In this document: positions 7,951 through 16,797 of the stretch, piece after piece
Position numbering within the stretch: position 1 is the stretch's first letter
How the letters are laid out: the number at the start of each line of letters is the position of its first letter
Source: Streptomyces galbus
GTDB lineage: Bacteria; Actinomycetota; Actinomycetes; Streptomycetales; Streptomycetaceae
DNA: 64,000 nucleotides
Reading direction: 5' to 3'
NCBI RefSeq assembly: GCF_005280195.1
Contig: NZ_SZPR01000012.1
Location: 208,798 to 272,797, forward strand
Notes under the pieces: generated by a model
Database searches by the model: none
Seen by the model: only the letters and a program-made list of their open reading frames with translations
Told to the model about the DNA's origin: nothing
Translations under genes and position numbers: made by a program

Positions 7951-8970
7951 ATGCCCCGCCACTTCACCCGACGCAGCCTGATACGCGGCATCACCGCGGC
8001 GACCGCGGTCGCCACCCTCGCCACCGGGCTCGCCGCCTGCGGTGGTGACAGCGACGCCGCCACCACGACCGGCGCCGCCGGCACGGTCACCGTGGGCAGA
8101 CTGTCCAACGGCGCCGCGAAGGAGGCCACCCTGAAGGTCTCCGAGGTCAAGTCCATCAGCGCCGAACTGCCCGCCGACGTCCGCAGGAGCGGCAAGCTGG
8201 TGATCGGCTCGGGCACCCTCCCGGCCGGGGCCCCGCCGCTCGGCTTCACCGGCAGCGACCAGAAGACCCTCACCGGCTCCGAGGTGGACCTGGCCCGCCT
8301 GGTCGCCGCCGTCCTCGGTCTCGAACCCGAGGTCAAGCGCTTCACCTGGGAGAACCTCTTCGTCGGCATCGACAGCGGCAAGGTGGACGTCGGTTTCTCC
8401 AACATCACCGACACCGAGGAGCGCAAGCAGAAGTACGAGTTCGCCTCCTACCGCAAGGACGACCTCGCCTTCGAGACGCTGAAGAAGTCCTCGTGGACGT
8501 TCGACGGCGACTACCGGGCCCTGGCCGGCCGGACGGTGTCGGTCGGCGCCGGCACCAACCAGGAGCGGATCCTGCTGGAGTGGAAGGGCAAGCTGGAGAA
8601 GGAGGGCAAGAAGCTCACCGTCAAGTACTTCCAGGACTCCAACAGCACCTACCTGGCCCTCAACAGCGGCAAGATCGACGCCTACTTCGGGCCCAGCCCC
8701 AACCTCTCCTACCACGTCACCCAGAGCGCGAGCACGCCCAGCCCGACCCGCCTCGCGGGCCAGTTCTCCGGCGCCGGCGCCACGCTCCAGGGCCTGATCG
8801 CCGCGACGGCCAAGAAGGGCAGCGGCCTCGCCAAGCCGCTCTCCGACGCGATCAACCACCTGATCGACAACGGCCAGTACGCCAAGTGGCTCACCGCCTG
8901 GAACCTCTCCAACGACGCGGTCACCAAGTCGGAGGTCAACCCGCCCGGGCTGCCGCTCGACAACGCCTGA
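7951..8970 (+). CDS. Transporter substrate-binding lipoprotein (amino acid/cystine type)
   Basis: The 339-residue protein starts with a Tat-like basic region (TRRSLIRG) and a hydrophobic stretch ending in the lipobox L-A-A-C at residues 27-30, so it is a membrane-anchored lipoprotein. The mature part has the type-2 periplasmic-binding fold: KLVIGSGTLPAGAPPLGFTG, SEVDLARLVAAVLGLEPEVK and DVGFSNITDTEERKQKYEFA. The last is the usual amino-acid-binding-protein block. I chose the ATG at 7951 (AAGGAACAG upstream) over a longer frame without a ribosome binding site. It delivers substrate to the permease/ATPase encoded just upstream. Confidence 0.9.
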   Translation: MPRHFTRRSLIRGITAATAVATLATGLAACGGDSDAATTTGAAGTVTVGRLSNGAAKEATLKVSEVKSISAELPADVRRSGKLVIGSGTLPAGAPPLGFTGSDQKTLTGSEVDLARLVAAVLGLEPEVKRFTWENLFVGIDSGKVDVGFSNITDTEERKQKYEFASYRKDDLAFETLKKSSWTFDGDYRALAGRTVSVGAGTNQERILLEWKGKLEKEGKKLTVKYFQDSNSTYLALNSGKIDAYFGPSPNLSYHVTQSASTPSPTRLAGQFSGAGATLQGLIAATAKKGSGLAKPLSDAINHLIDNGQYAKWLTAWNLSNDAVTKSEVNPPGLPLDNA

Positions 8971-9015
8971 CCCGCATCCCCGACCCACCCGAGCCGAGAG
9001 AGGAACTCCGCCCCC

Positions 9016-9831
9016 GTGGACCAGCCGACCGACCTCCGCGGAGGCGGAGCCCTCCCTGTGACCGGCCCGCACCCCCTCGACAACGCCGTCTGGGCGGCCC
9101 TCACCGGCCCCCACGCCTCCCTCGCCGAGCGCCTGGGCCGGGCCGCCCGCTACCCGGCCGACGTCTACGCCTTCGCCGCCCTCGCCGATCCCGCGGACCC
9201 GGCCGCGTGGGCCGACCTGCACGCGCTCGCCGGGCCGGGAACCACCGTACGGGTCAAGCCCGTCGACGACGTGCCCGACGGCTGGGAGGTCGTCGGCACC
9301 GGCCGCGGCGTCCAGCTCGTCGGCACCGCCCTGCGCGCCGAACCCGCGCCCGAGGCGGTACGGCTCGGCCCCGCCGACGTCCCCGACATCCTCGACCTGG
9401 TCGCCCGCACCCGGCCCGGCCCGTTCCTGCGCCGGACCGTGGAACTCGGCACCTACCTCGGCATCCGGCACCACGGCCGGCTGGTCGCCCTGGCCGGGGA
9501 GAGGCTGCGGCTGCCCGGCTGGACGGAGATCAGCGCGGTGTGCACCGACCCCGAGCACCGGGGGAGGGGCCTGACCACCCGGCTGATCCGCGCCGTCGCC
9601 GCCGGCATCCGCGCCCGCGGCGACGTGCCCTTCCTGCACGCCGCCGCCGACAACACCCCGGCCATCCGCCTCTACCGGTCCCTCGGCTTCGCGCTGCGCC
9701 GCGGCTCGCGGATCGTCGTCCTGCGCACCCCGGGAACACCCGCCGTCCGCACGGCTGTTGCACCCTACGACGCGACCGGCGAGGCCGCGCCGGACGGTCC
9801 CGGCGCCCCGAGGACGGAGGTGACGGCATGA
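9016..9831 (+). CDS. GNAT family N-acetyltransferase (FR47-like)
   Basis: The 271-residue protein carries a C-terminal GNAT fold. EISAVCTDPEHRGRGLTTRL contains the acetyl-CoA-binding R/Q-x-x-G-x-G/A motif, followed by PFLHAAADNTPAIRLYRSLG, the usual fourth-strand block. The N-terminal 100 residues are a family-specific extension (FR47/GCN5-related two-domain type). The start is a GTG with AGGAA ten bases upstream. It lies inside the sulfur operon, 45 bases after the binding protein, so it may acetylate a thiol amino acid or an imported organosulfur compound. The substrate is inferred, not visible. Confidence 0.85.
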   Translation: MDQPTDLRGGGALPVTGPHPLDNAVWAALTGPHASLAERLGRAARYPADVYAFAALADPADPAAWADLHALAGPGTTVRVKPVDDVPDGWEVVGTGRGVQLVGTALRAEPAPEAVRLGPADVPDILDLVARTRPGPFLRRTVELGTYLGIRHHGRLVALAGERLRLPGWTEISAVCTDPEHRGRGLTTRLIRAVAAGIRARGDVPFLHAAADNTPAIRLYRSLGFALRRGSRIVVLRTPGTPAVRTAVAPYDATGEAAPDGPGAPRTEVTA

Positions 9832-9995
9832 CCGCCGTCCCGCACACCGTGCCCCCGCCCACCCGGCCGCACCGCGCCCCCGGCGCCCGCTGTCGCCCCT
9901 GACCGCACTCGACTTCCCCCGCCCCGTCGCCCGCCGCCGCCCCGAGCCCGCACGCGGCCCGGCGACCCCGTACGGACCTCCAGGAAGGCACTGAC

Positions 9996-11225
9996 GTGTC
10001 CCCCTCCTCCGCGAACCCCGCGACCGCTTCCGAGCGTCCCGCCTCCGCCCTGCACCTCGCCGTCGCCCTCGACGGCACCGGCTGGCACCCCGCCTCCTGG
10101 CGCGAGCCGGTCGCCCGCCCCCGTGACCTGTTCACCGCCCGCTACTGGGCCGACCTCGTCACCGAGGCCGAGCACGGACTGCTCGACTTCGTCACCCTGG
10201 AGGACGGCCTCGGCCCCCAGTCCTCCCACTTCCTGGACCCCGACGAGCGCACCGACCAGGTGCGCGGCCGGCTCGACGCCGTCCTCGTCGCCTCCCGCGT
10301 CGCCCCCCTCACCCGCCACATCGGCCTGGTGCCGACCGTGGTGGCCACCCACACCGAGCCCTTCCACATCTCCAAGGCCATCGCCACGCTCGACTACGTG
10401 AGCACCGGCCGCGCCGGCCTGCGCGTGCAGATCACCGCCCGGCCCAACGAGGCCGCGCACTTCGGCCGCCGCACCCTCGAGCGCATCGACTCCTACGACC
10501 CCCCGCTCCCCCCGGTGGTGAGCGAGCTCTTCGACGAGGCCGCCGACCACGTCGAGGTCGTGCGCCGCCTGTGGGACAGCTGGGAGGACGACGCGGAGAT
10601 CCGCGACGTGGCCACCGGCCGGTTCATCGACCGCGACAAGCTGCACTACATCGACTTCCAGGGCCGCCACTTCAGCGTCAAGGGCCCCTCCATCACGCCC
10701 CGCCCGCCGCAGGGCCAGCCTCTGGTCACCGCCCTCGCCCACGCCACGGTCCCGTACCGGCTGGTGGCCCGCGCCGCCGACGTCGGCTACGTCACCCCGC
10801 ACGACGCCGGCCAGGCCCGCGCGATCGTCGCCGAGATCCGCGCCGAGCAGGACGCCGCCGGCCGCTCCGCCGAGCCGCTGCACGTCTTCGGCGACCTGGT
10901 GGTCTTCCTCGACGACGACCCCGGCGCCGCCCGCGCCCGCCGCGAGCGCCTCGACGCGCTCGCCGGGGAGCCGTACACCAGCGACGCCCTGGTCTTCACC
11001 GGCACCCCGGCACAACTCGCTGACCAGCTGCAGGAGTTGCAGTCGGCCGGTCTCACCGGCTTCCGGCTGCGCCCCGCCGTCGCCGGGCACGACCTGCCCG
11101 CGATCACCCGCGGCCTGGTGCCCGAACTCCAGCGCCGCGGCGCCTTCCGCCGCGCCTACGAGGCCGACACCCTGCGCGGCCTGCTCGGCCTCGCCCGCCC
11201 CGCCAACCGCTACGCCGCAGCCTGA
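9996..11225 (+). CDS. LLM-class flavin-dependent monooxygenase
   Basis: The 409-residue protein has luciferase-like TIM-barrel blocks: FTARYWADLVTEAEHGLLDF, HIGLVPTVVATHTEPFHISK, LDYVSTGRAGLRVQIT and AADVGYVTPHDAGQA. The length and N-terminal segment suit the large NtaA/SnaA/DszA-like branch. These enzymes use FMNH2 from a partner reductase to oxygenate organosulfur or nitrogen substrates. It starts at a GTG preceded by AGGAAGG and lies 22 bases before a second LLM gene. A role in liberating sulfur from imported organic compounds follows from the operon's controls; the exact reaction is open. Confidence 0.88.
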   Translation: MSPSSANPATASERPASALHLAVALDGTGWHPASWREPVARPRDLFTARYWADLVTEAEHGLLDFVTLEDGLGPQSSHFLDPDERTDQVRGRLDAVLVASRVAPLTRHIGLVPTVVATHTEPFHISKAIATLDYVSTGRAGLRVQITARPNEAAHFGRRTLERIDSYDPPLPPVVSELFDEAADHVEVVRRLWDSWEDDAEIRDVATGRFIDRDKLHYIDFQGRHFSVKGPSITPRPPQGQPLVTALAHATVPYRLVARAADVGYVTPHDAGQARAIVAEIRAEQDAAGRSAEPLHVFGDLVVFLDDDPGAARARRERLDALAGEPYTSDALVFTGTPAQLADQLQELQSAGLTGFRLRPAVAGHDLPAITRGLVPELQRRGAFRRAYEADTLRGLLGLARPANRYAAA

Positions 11226-11247
11226 ACCGGCCGGAGGACCACGGACC

Positions 11248-12621
11248 ATGAGCAAGCCGCTGAAGCAGATCCACCTGGCCGCCCACTTCCCCGGCGTCAA
11301 CAACACCACCGTCTGGAGCGACCCGCGCGCCGGGAGCCACATCGCGTTCGACTCCTTCGTGCACTTCGCGCGGACCGCCGAACGCGCCAAGTTCGACTTC
11401 CTGTTCCTCGCCGAGGGCCTGCGCCTGCGCGAACAGGGCGGCCGGATCTACGACCTGGACGTGGTCGGCCGCCCCGACACCTTCACCGTCCTCGCCGCAC
11501 TCGCCGCCGTCACCGACCGCCTCGGCCTGACCGGCACCATCAACTCCACCTTCAACGAGCCCTACGAGGTGGCCCGCCAGTTCGCCAGCCTCGACCACCT
11601 CTCCGACGGCCGCTCCGCCTGGAACGTCGTCACCTCCTGGGACGCGTTCACCGGCGAGAACTTCCGCCGCGGCGGCTTCCTGCCGCAGGACGAGCGCTAC
11701 TCCCGGGCCAAGGAGTTCCTGGCCACCGCCCACGAGCTGTTCGACTCCTGGCAGGGCGACGAGATCGTCGCCGACCAGGCCACCGGCACCTTCCTGCGCG
11801 ACGCGCAGGCCGGCGCCTTCGTCCACCACGGCAAGCACTTCGACATCCACGGCCGGTTCAACGTGCCCCGCTCGCCCCAGGGCCGCCCGGTCATCTTCCA
11901 GGCCGGCGACTCCGACGAGGGCCGCGAGTTCGCCGCCGCCGAGGCCGACGCCATCTTCAGCCGCTACGGCACCCTGGAGGCGGGCCAGGCGTTCTACACG
12001 GACGTCAAGTCCCGCCTCGCCAAGTACGGCCGCCGCCCGGACCAGTTGCTCATCCTGCCCGCGGCCACCTTCGCCCTCGCCGACACCGACGCCGAGGCGG
12101 AGGAGCTGGCCCGCGAGGTGCGCCGCCAGCAGGTTAGCGGAGCCACCGCGCTCAAGCACCTGGAGTTCGTCTGGAACCGTGACCTGTCCGGCTACGACCC
12201 CGAGGGCCCGCTGCCCGACGTCGACCCGGACGTCGACACCGACCACATCGCCCGCGGCCGGGCCCAGGTGCGGATGTACCGCGACCCGCTGGCCACCGCC
12301 CGCGAGTGGCGCGAGCTGGCCGCGGCGAACAACTGGTCCATCCGCGACCTGGTCATCCACACCGGCAACCGGCAGAACTTCGTCGGCTCCCCGTCCACGA
12401 TCGCCAAGACCCTCAACGAGTACGTGCAGGCCGACGCCTCCGACGGCTTCATCCTGGTCCCGCACATCACCCCGACCGGCCTGGACGAGTTCGCCGACAA
12501 GGTCGTGCCGCTCCTGCAGGAACAGGGCGTCTTCCGCACCGACTACGAGGGCACCACCCTGCGCGACCACCTCGGCCTCGCCCACCCCGACGAGACCCGC
12601 GAGCACCGCGCCGCCTCCTAG
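11248..12621 (+). CDS. NtaA/SnaA/DszA-type FMN-dependent monooxygenase
   Basis: The 457-residue protein begins MSKPLKQIHLAAHFPGVNNT and continues with hallmarks of the nitrilotriacetate/pristinamycin/dibenzothiophene-sulfone monooxygenase branch. These are AERAKFDFLFLAEGLRLREQ, VTDRLGLTGTINSTFNEPYE, DGRSAWNVVTSWDAFTGENF and PVIFQAGDSDEGREFAA. Members oxygenate substrates with FMNH2. With the preceding LLM gene it probably forms a pair acting on a sulfonate, sulfone or thioether imported by the same operon. A strong terminator follows at 12640-12684, so this is the last gene of the roughly 7-kb unit. Confidence 0.9.
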   Translation: MSKPLKQIHLAAHFPGVNNTTVWSDPRAGSHIAFDSFVHFARTAERAKFDFLFLAEGLRLREQGGRIYDLDVVGRPDTFTVLAALAAVTDRLGLTGTINSTFNEPYEVARQFASLDHLSDGRSAWNVVTSWDAFTGENFRRGGFLPQDERYSRAKEFLATAHELFDSWQGDEIVADQATGTFLRDAQAGAFVHHGKHFDIHGRFNVPRSPQGRPVIFQAGDSDEGREFAAAEADAIFSRYGTLEAGQAFYTDVKSRLAKYGRRPDQLLILPAATFALADTDAEAEELAREVRRQQVSGATALKHLEFVWNRDLSGYDPEGPLPDVDPDVDTDHIARGRAQVRMYRDPLATAREWRELAAANNWSIRDLVIHTGNRQNFVGSPSTIAKTLNEYVQADASDGFILVPHITPTGLDEFADKVVPLLQEQGVFRTDYEGTTLRDHLGLAHPDETREHRAAS

Positions 12622-12639
12622 CGGCCCCGCACACGGCGC

Positions 12640-12684
12640 GGGCCGGGGCCTGTCCCCTCCCCCGAAGGCGACAGACCCCGGCCC
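12640..12684 (+). terminator. Terminator of the sulfur ABC/LLM operon
   Basis: GGGCCGGGGCCTGTC (12640-12654) pairs with GACAGACCCCGGCCC (12670-12684) with one internal mismatch across a 15-base loop. There is no U tract, as usual in Streptomyces. The convergent gene ends at 12721, so it may work in both directions. Confidence 0.75.
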
Positions 12685-12720
12685 CTACCCCCCGGACAGT
12701 GGTCCCGGTCGCGCGGGCCG

Positions 12721-13806
12721 TCACCAGCACATGACGGCGGTCTCGCCCGAACCCCAGCCGGAGTACAGGCGCACGCGGACGACATAGCGGCGGCCCTTGA
12801 CGAGCCGCATCCGGAGCGTGGCGTTGTCCGGGGTGCCCGCGTCGTCGTGGCCGGCGAGGAACCGGGGCTCCCCGTCCCGCTCCTCGAAGACCACGACGAC
12901 GCAGTCGCCCTCCCCGAACGTGCCGACGGTGTACGCGCGCGTCTCGGGCGGCTCCACGGTGAAGTCCGCCTGCTCGCCCGGCCCCAGGGACAGCGGCACC
13001 GAACGGAACGGCACCAGCGCCGGCGGTTCCCCCGGCGGCAGCGGCGGGTACCAGCGCAGCACGAACTCCTTGTCCAGCGGCGACAGTCCGCCCGGCGGAC
13101 GCACACCCCCGCGGAACTGCTCCGGCTCCAGGATCAGCCCCGGGTCGAAGGGGAACTGCATCACCGACTGCGGGTCCCACACCGACCCGTTGACCTCGGC
13201 CGCGTCCAGCTTGCGCAGGACGTTGGCGTCGGTGCGCTCCCGGCTCCAGTGGTTCGGCGGGCCCGCGAGATCCGCGTACACCGCCTCGTCGTCCCAGTGG
13301 ATCCCGGCGTAGGGGCTCTGGTGCTCGTGGCGCATGCCCAGCACGTGCCCGATCTCGTGCAGGGCCGTGGCCCGCTCGCCGGGTGCCGTGAGGTCCCAGC
13401 CGAAGTTCATGGTGCGCTCGCCCCGGCCGGCCGGCAGCGCGTCCCGGCCGATCGCCGACCAGGACCCGCCCCCCTGCTGGAAGCCGATGCGCAGCTCCGC
13501 CTCCGACCGGTCGGCGACCTCGCGGAACTCCAGCCCGATGCCCAGCTCCCGCCACTCGCGGAAGGCGTCGCGCACCACGTCCCGCTGCTCCTCGCCGCCC
13601 ACCCACGACACCCACCGGGTCCGCCCGGAGCCCGGCACCGCGATGACCGATCCGTCGTCGTCCCCGTCGAAGAAGCAGTAGTGCAGGACCGTGCCGTTGA
13701 CCCACATCCGGCGCCCGCCGAGGAACGCGCCCAGCCGTTCGGCGGCCAGCCCCGGCGCGACGGCCGGGCCGGGCACCTGGGCGAGGGAGCAGTAGCGGGC
13801 GGTCAT
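12721..13806 (-). CDS. M12-type (astacin-like) zinc metallopeptidase, no signal peptide
   Basis: The 361-residue protein contains the metzincin zinc site HEIGHVLGMRHEH (His150, Glu151, His154, His160) and a Met-turn SVMQF (Met216), which define the catalytic domain at about residues 35-240. The last 110 residues form a beta-rich tail resembling a pre-peptidase C-terminal-like domain. No signal peptide or membrane segment is present, which is unusual for astacins and suggests a cytoplasmic or non-classically exported protease. It follows the CHAT gene on the same strand after 129 bases. Its upstream region carries a promoter-like motif shared with the subtilisin gene, linking it to the CHAT/S8/sigma cassette. 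Confidence 0.85.
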   Translation of the reverse strand: MTARYCSLAQVPGPAVAPGLAAERLGAFLGGRRMWVNGTVLHYCFFDGDDDGSVIAVPGSGRTRWVSWVGGEEQRDVVRDAFREWRELGIGLEFREVADRSEAELRIGFQQGGGSWSAIGRDALPAGRGERTMNFGWDLTAPGERATALHEIGHVLGMRHEHQSPYAGIHWDDEAVYADLAGPPNHWSRERTDANVLRKLDAAEVNGSVWDPQSVMQFPFDPGLILEPEQFRGGVRPPGGLSPLDKEFVLRWYPPLPPGEPPALVPFRSVPLSLGPGEQADFTVEPPETRAYTVGTFGEGDCVVVVFEERDGEPRFLAGHDDAGTPDNATLRMRLVKGRRYVVRVRLYSGWGSGETAVMCW

Positions 13807-13869
13807 GCGGCCGGCCCCGGCCGCTCGAGAGGGCTCTTCGGGACGGGTGCGTAAGTCGTCACGACAGGG

Positions 13870-13898
13870 AGAGTCCGCCGGCCCCTGTCTGATACAGG
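13870..13898 (-). promoter_or_regulatory. Cassette motif copy 1 (upstream of the M12 peptidase)
   Basis: On the reverse strand CCTGTATCA (13890-13898) is followed after exactly 16 bases by CTCT (13870-13873). The same words with the same spacing occur on the forward strand before the subtilisin gene (16733-16761). This looks like the -35/-10 pair of an alternative sigma factor. Confidence 0.5.
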
Positions 13899-13935
13899 AC
13901 CACGTGACGTCCCGAGTGCGCCTGCCCGGCTCCGC

Positions 13936-16539
13936 TCACGCCGCGCCGAACGCCGTGAACGCCCACCCGGTCGCCTGGTGCGTGGCGTCCGACGGCACCG
14001 CCGCGCGCGCGTCGCGCAGGGCCTCCGCGAGCGACAGCCCGTCGCCGAGTCCCTTGTGCAGGGCGAGCATGAGCGGGACCACCGCCTCGTCGTTCACCGG
14101 GGCGCTGCTGGCGACGACGCCCGCCGTGCCGAGCGGCAGCAGCGCGGTGACCAGGCCGAGGAGTTCGTCCGCGCCGACCGAGGCGAGCCGGGCGGTGTCG
14201 CAGCTGGACAGGATGATCCGGTACGGGCTGCGGGCCAGGCGCTCGAAGTCGTGCACGATCAGCGGGCCGTCCACCATGCGCAGCGAGGAGAACAGCGGGC
14301 TGTCGGCCCGGAAGTCGCCGTGCGCGGCGATGTGCGCCAGGGCCGCGCCGTCGAGTTCCTCCAGCACGCGCGGCACGCGCGCGTCGGCGTCCTCCAGCAC
14401 CGTGGCCCGGCCGTACCGGTCGGCGACCTCCGGGACCTCCGCGCCGCCGGTCGCCAGGCCGGGCCCGCGCACCAGGACGTGCCGTCCGCCGGCCGGCGGC
14501 TCGGTCTCCCGCGCGCGCAGCCAACTGCCGGCGGACGGCGACACGCTGACGACCCGCTCGCGCAGCGACGGCAGCAGCGACCAGGGCACGCTGTGCAGCC
14601 GGGCCGGCGGCACCACCACGACCGGCCCGGAACCGAGGTGGCGGGCCGCCGGGCCCAGCAGCACCTCCTCCAGACGGCGGCCCATCGCCTCTACCAGCGG
14701 CAGCCGGTTCTCCGCCCGGGGGTGGGCGAGCCGCCGCAGCGTGGCCTGCACGTGCTCGGCCTCCCGCTCCGCGCGGTCCACCTGCCCGCCCGCGAACCGG
14801 CGCACCCGTCCGCCGCCGCACAGCAGCACCTGCACCCGCCCGTCCAGCACGGCGAGCGCCACCAGCCGCCCGTCGCCGAGCCGTTCCAGCAGCCCGGCGA
14901 CGTCGAAGCGGTACCCGCCGCCCGGCGCGTCGCCGCGCATGTGCAGGGTCCGCGAGCGGACCTCCCGCTCCAGGCGCCGCTGTTCGCGCTCCAGCGCGGG
15001 GACCGGCCGGCCGTCGCGGCGGGCCTCCTCCGCGCGGGCGGCGATCTCACGGAAGGCGGTCAGCCCGCTCTGCAGCACCGGGTCGGCGGGCGGCCGGGTC
15101 GGCGGTGCCGTCAGCACGGTCGCCCGCCAGCGCTCGCTCCACTCCAGCAGCCGCCGCGGCCCGCCCCCGGCGAGGCTCACCGCCTGGGCCAGCGCGGCCA
15201 GTTCGGCGCCCTGCGCGGTGGCCCGGGCGCGCAGCTCCGAGGCGCCGAGCGTCATCCGGTGGTCGTCCAGGACGGCGAGGCCGCGCCGGCACGCCTCGAG
15301 CACACCGCGCCCGGACCCGGCGGCCCGGGCCCGCAGCGCCTGCGCGGCCCAGCCGGTGATCCGGGCCAGCGGCGGCCCGCTGCGCCGGCTGCGCGCGGCC
15401 ACCCGCAGGTAGCGCTCGGCGTCCTCCGTCCAGTCCAGGTGCAGGGCGATCCGCCCCGCCAGCAGCCACGCCTCGGGCGCGGCCGGCGCCCCGGACGACT
15501 CCAGCCGCTCGGCGACCCGGGCCGCGTCCGCGACCAGCCGCCCGTAGCCCCGCCCGGACGCGAACCGCGCCTCGATGAGCACCAGCCGGGCGTGCGCCTC
15601 CCACCAGCCGCGCCGCTGCCCCGAGAACAGCCGGACGGCCACCGCCGCGCGCGCGATGGCGGTGCCCGGGTCGCCCGCCAGCCGGGCCGCCCGCGCGGCC
15701 GCCAGCAGCAGCTCCGCCTTGCGCGTGGACTGCCCGCCGATCCCGTCGAGCACGGCGATCGCCGTGTCCGCCTCGGCCAGTGCCTCGGGCGCGAGGCCCG
15801 CGGCCATCAGCACCTCGCAGCGCCGGATGTTCAGCATGAACGTCGGCGTGCCCAGCTTGGCGTACCGCTCCCCGGCCTCGTCCAGCAGCCGCAGCGCCGC
15901 CGGGATGTCCCCGGCGCGGAACGCGGCCAGGCCCCGGCTCTCCACCGCGTCGGCCTTGTCGTGCTCCTGGCCGGTGGTGTCCCACAGCGCCTCGGCCGCG
16001 GTGAAGTCGGCGTCGGCCCGCTCCACCGCGCCGAGCGCCAGGTGCACCGTGGCGCGCAGGGTGAGGGCCCGCGCCGTCCAGATGACGTCACCGGTCTGCC
16101 GCAGCACGGGGATCGCGCGCCGCACGTCCTCCAGGGCTTCGCGGTGGTGGCCCAGCACCCACCAGACGTAGGCCCGCCGGTACAGCACGCGTGCGCGGGT
16201 GTGACCGCTGCCGCGCCGCACGCCCTGCTCGAACGCGGCCAGGCCCTGCCGGGTGCGGCCCGCGTGCACCAGGGCCACGCCGAGGGTGGCCAGGACGTCC
16301 GCCTCCCGTTCGGCGGACTCGGCCCGCGCCGCCAGGTCGCGGGCCCGCCGCAGGTGCTCCAGGGCCAGGCGCAGGTCGCCCCAGTCGCGCTGCCAGATCC
16401 CGATCACCTGGTGGGCCACGGAGGCGTGCGACGGGGGCGGGGCGGAGTCGAGCAGGGTCCGCGCCCGCGCGAGAGCCTCGTTGGGGGCGGCGAACACCAT
16501 CGGCAGCAGTTCGGCCACCGGGTCGTTTCCCGCTGTCAC
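13936..16539 (-). CDS. CHAT-domain (caspase-like) protease with N-terminal TPR repeats
   Basis: The 867-residue cytoplasmic protein has two parts. Residues 1-470 are helical tetratricopeptide-like repeats such as ADVLATLGVALVHAGRTRQG and GLAAFRAGDIPAALRLLDEA. The C-terminal ~300 residues are a CHAT (caspase HetF associated with TPRs) domain with the dyad His740 in HIAAHGDF and Cys780 in ILSSCDTA. The TPRs normally sense a partner and the CHAT peptidase cleaves a specific target, as in the gasdermin and Craspase systems. Here the divergent subtilisin, the sigma factor or the M12 protease are candidate partners. The start is a GTG seven bases after a -10-like element, so the mRNA may be leaderless. 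21-bp iterons sit just upstream of its -35. Confidence 0.88.
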   Translation of the reverse strand: MTAGNDPVAELLPMVFAAPNEALARARTLLDSAPPPSHASVAHQVIGIWQRDWGDLRLALEHLRRARDLAARAESAEREADVLATLGVALVHAGRTRQGLAAFEQGVRRGSGHTRARVLYRRAYVWWVLGHHREALEDVRRAIPVLRQTGDVIWTARALTLRATVHLALGAVERADADFTAAEALWDTTGQEHDKADAVESRGLAAFRAGDIPAALRLLDEAGERYAKLGTPTFMLNIRRCEVLMAAGLAPEALAEADTAIAVLDGIGGQSTRKAELLLAAARAARLAGDPGTAIARAAVAVRLFSGQRRGWWEAHARLVLIEARFASGRGYGRLVADAARVAERLESSGAPAAPEAWLLAGRIALHLDWTEDAERYLRVAARSRRSGPPLARITGWAAQALRARAAGSGRGVLEACRRGLAVLDDHRMTLGASELRARATAQGAELAALAQAVSLAGGGPRRLLEWSERWRATVLTAPPTRPPADPVLQSGLTAFREIAARAEEARRDGRPVPALEREQRRLEREVRSRTLHMRGDAPGGGYRFDVAGLLERLGDGRLVALAVLDGRVQVLLCGGGRVRRFAGGQVDRAEREAEHVQATLRRLAHPRAENRLPLVEAMGRRLEEVLLGPAARHLGSGPVVVVPPARLHSVPWSLLPSLRERVVSVSPSAGSWLRARETEPPAGGRHVLVRGPGLATGGAEVPEVADRYGRATVLEDADARVPRVLEELDGAALAHIAAHGDFRADSPLFSSLRMVDGPLIVHDFERLARSPYRIILSSCDTARLASVGADELLGLVTALLPLGTAGVVASSAPVNDEAVVPLMLALHKGLGDGLSLAEALRDARAAVPSDATHQATGWAFTAFGAA

Positions 16540-16546
16540 TCCACGG

Positions 16547-16574
16547 ATGGTATCGGCCTGCGGAGGCAGTCACA
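16547..16574 (-). promoter_or_regulatory. Leaderless promoter of the CHAT gene
   Basis: On the reverse strand TGTGAC (16569-16574) and TACCAT (16547-16552) are 16 bases apart, and the GTG start at 16539 follows seven bases later. The iteron array begins at the upstream edge of the -35 box. Confidence 0.45.
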
Positions 16575-16656
16575 CCGGTTCGCTCCGGATCTCTACCGGT
16601 TCGTGCCGGATCTCCACGGTGCGGGCCCGATCCGCACCGGTTCGTGCGACCTCACG
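16574..16656. repeat. Array of four 21-bp iterons between CHAT and subtilisin genes
   Basis: ACCGGTTCG occurs at 16574, 16595 and 16636, with a degenerate copy (ACGGTGCGG) at 16616, giving spacings of 21, 21 and 20 bp. The best two units continue as CTCCGGATCTCT and TGCCGGATCTCC. Two-helical-turn phasing places all copies on one DNA face, as expected for an activator or repressor binding array controlling the divergent CHAT and S8 genes. Confidence 0.6.
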
Positions 16657-16732
16657 GGCCCGCGGCGGGCGTTCCGGACGGTGGTCGGGGCGCGGGCCGG
16701 GAACCGCACCACCCCGCCGTACCGTCGCACCA

Positions 16733-16761
16733 CCTGTATCAAACGGCGGGACGGCGGCTCT
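16733..16761 (+). promoter_or_regulatory. Cassette motif copy 2 (upstream of the subtilisin gene)
   Basis: CCTGTATCA (16733-16741), 16 bases, CTCT (16758-16761), followed by a partly shared tail (ACTGGTCG here, CCCTGTCG in copy 1). It lies 37 bases before the S8 start and matches the copy before the M12 gene in both words and spacing. Confidence 0.5.
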
Positions 16762-16797
16762 ACTGGTCGACGGCCGCCTCAGGGGGAGGACCACGCG

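Noticed and set aside
9828..9902. 24-codon ORF overlapping the GNAT stop (ATGA), ending RCRP
   Set aside because: It is translationally coupled in appearance, but the peptide is Pro/Arg-rich without the leader-peptide core and is probably a chance frame in the spacer.
13978..16797. Long forward frame that would extend the subtilisin N-terminus over the CHAT gene
   Set aside because: The extension is antisense to the CHAT coding sequence and repetitive; the ATG at 16798 has a clear ribosome binding site.
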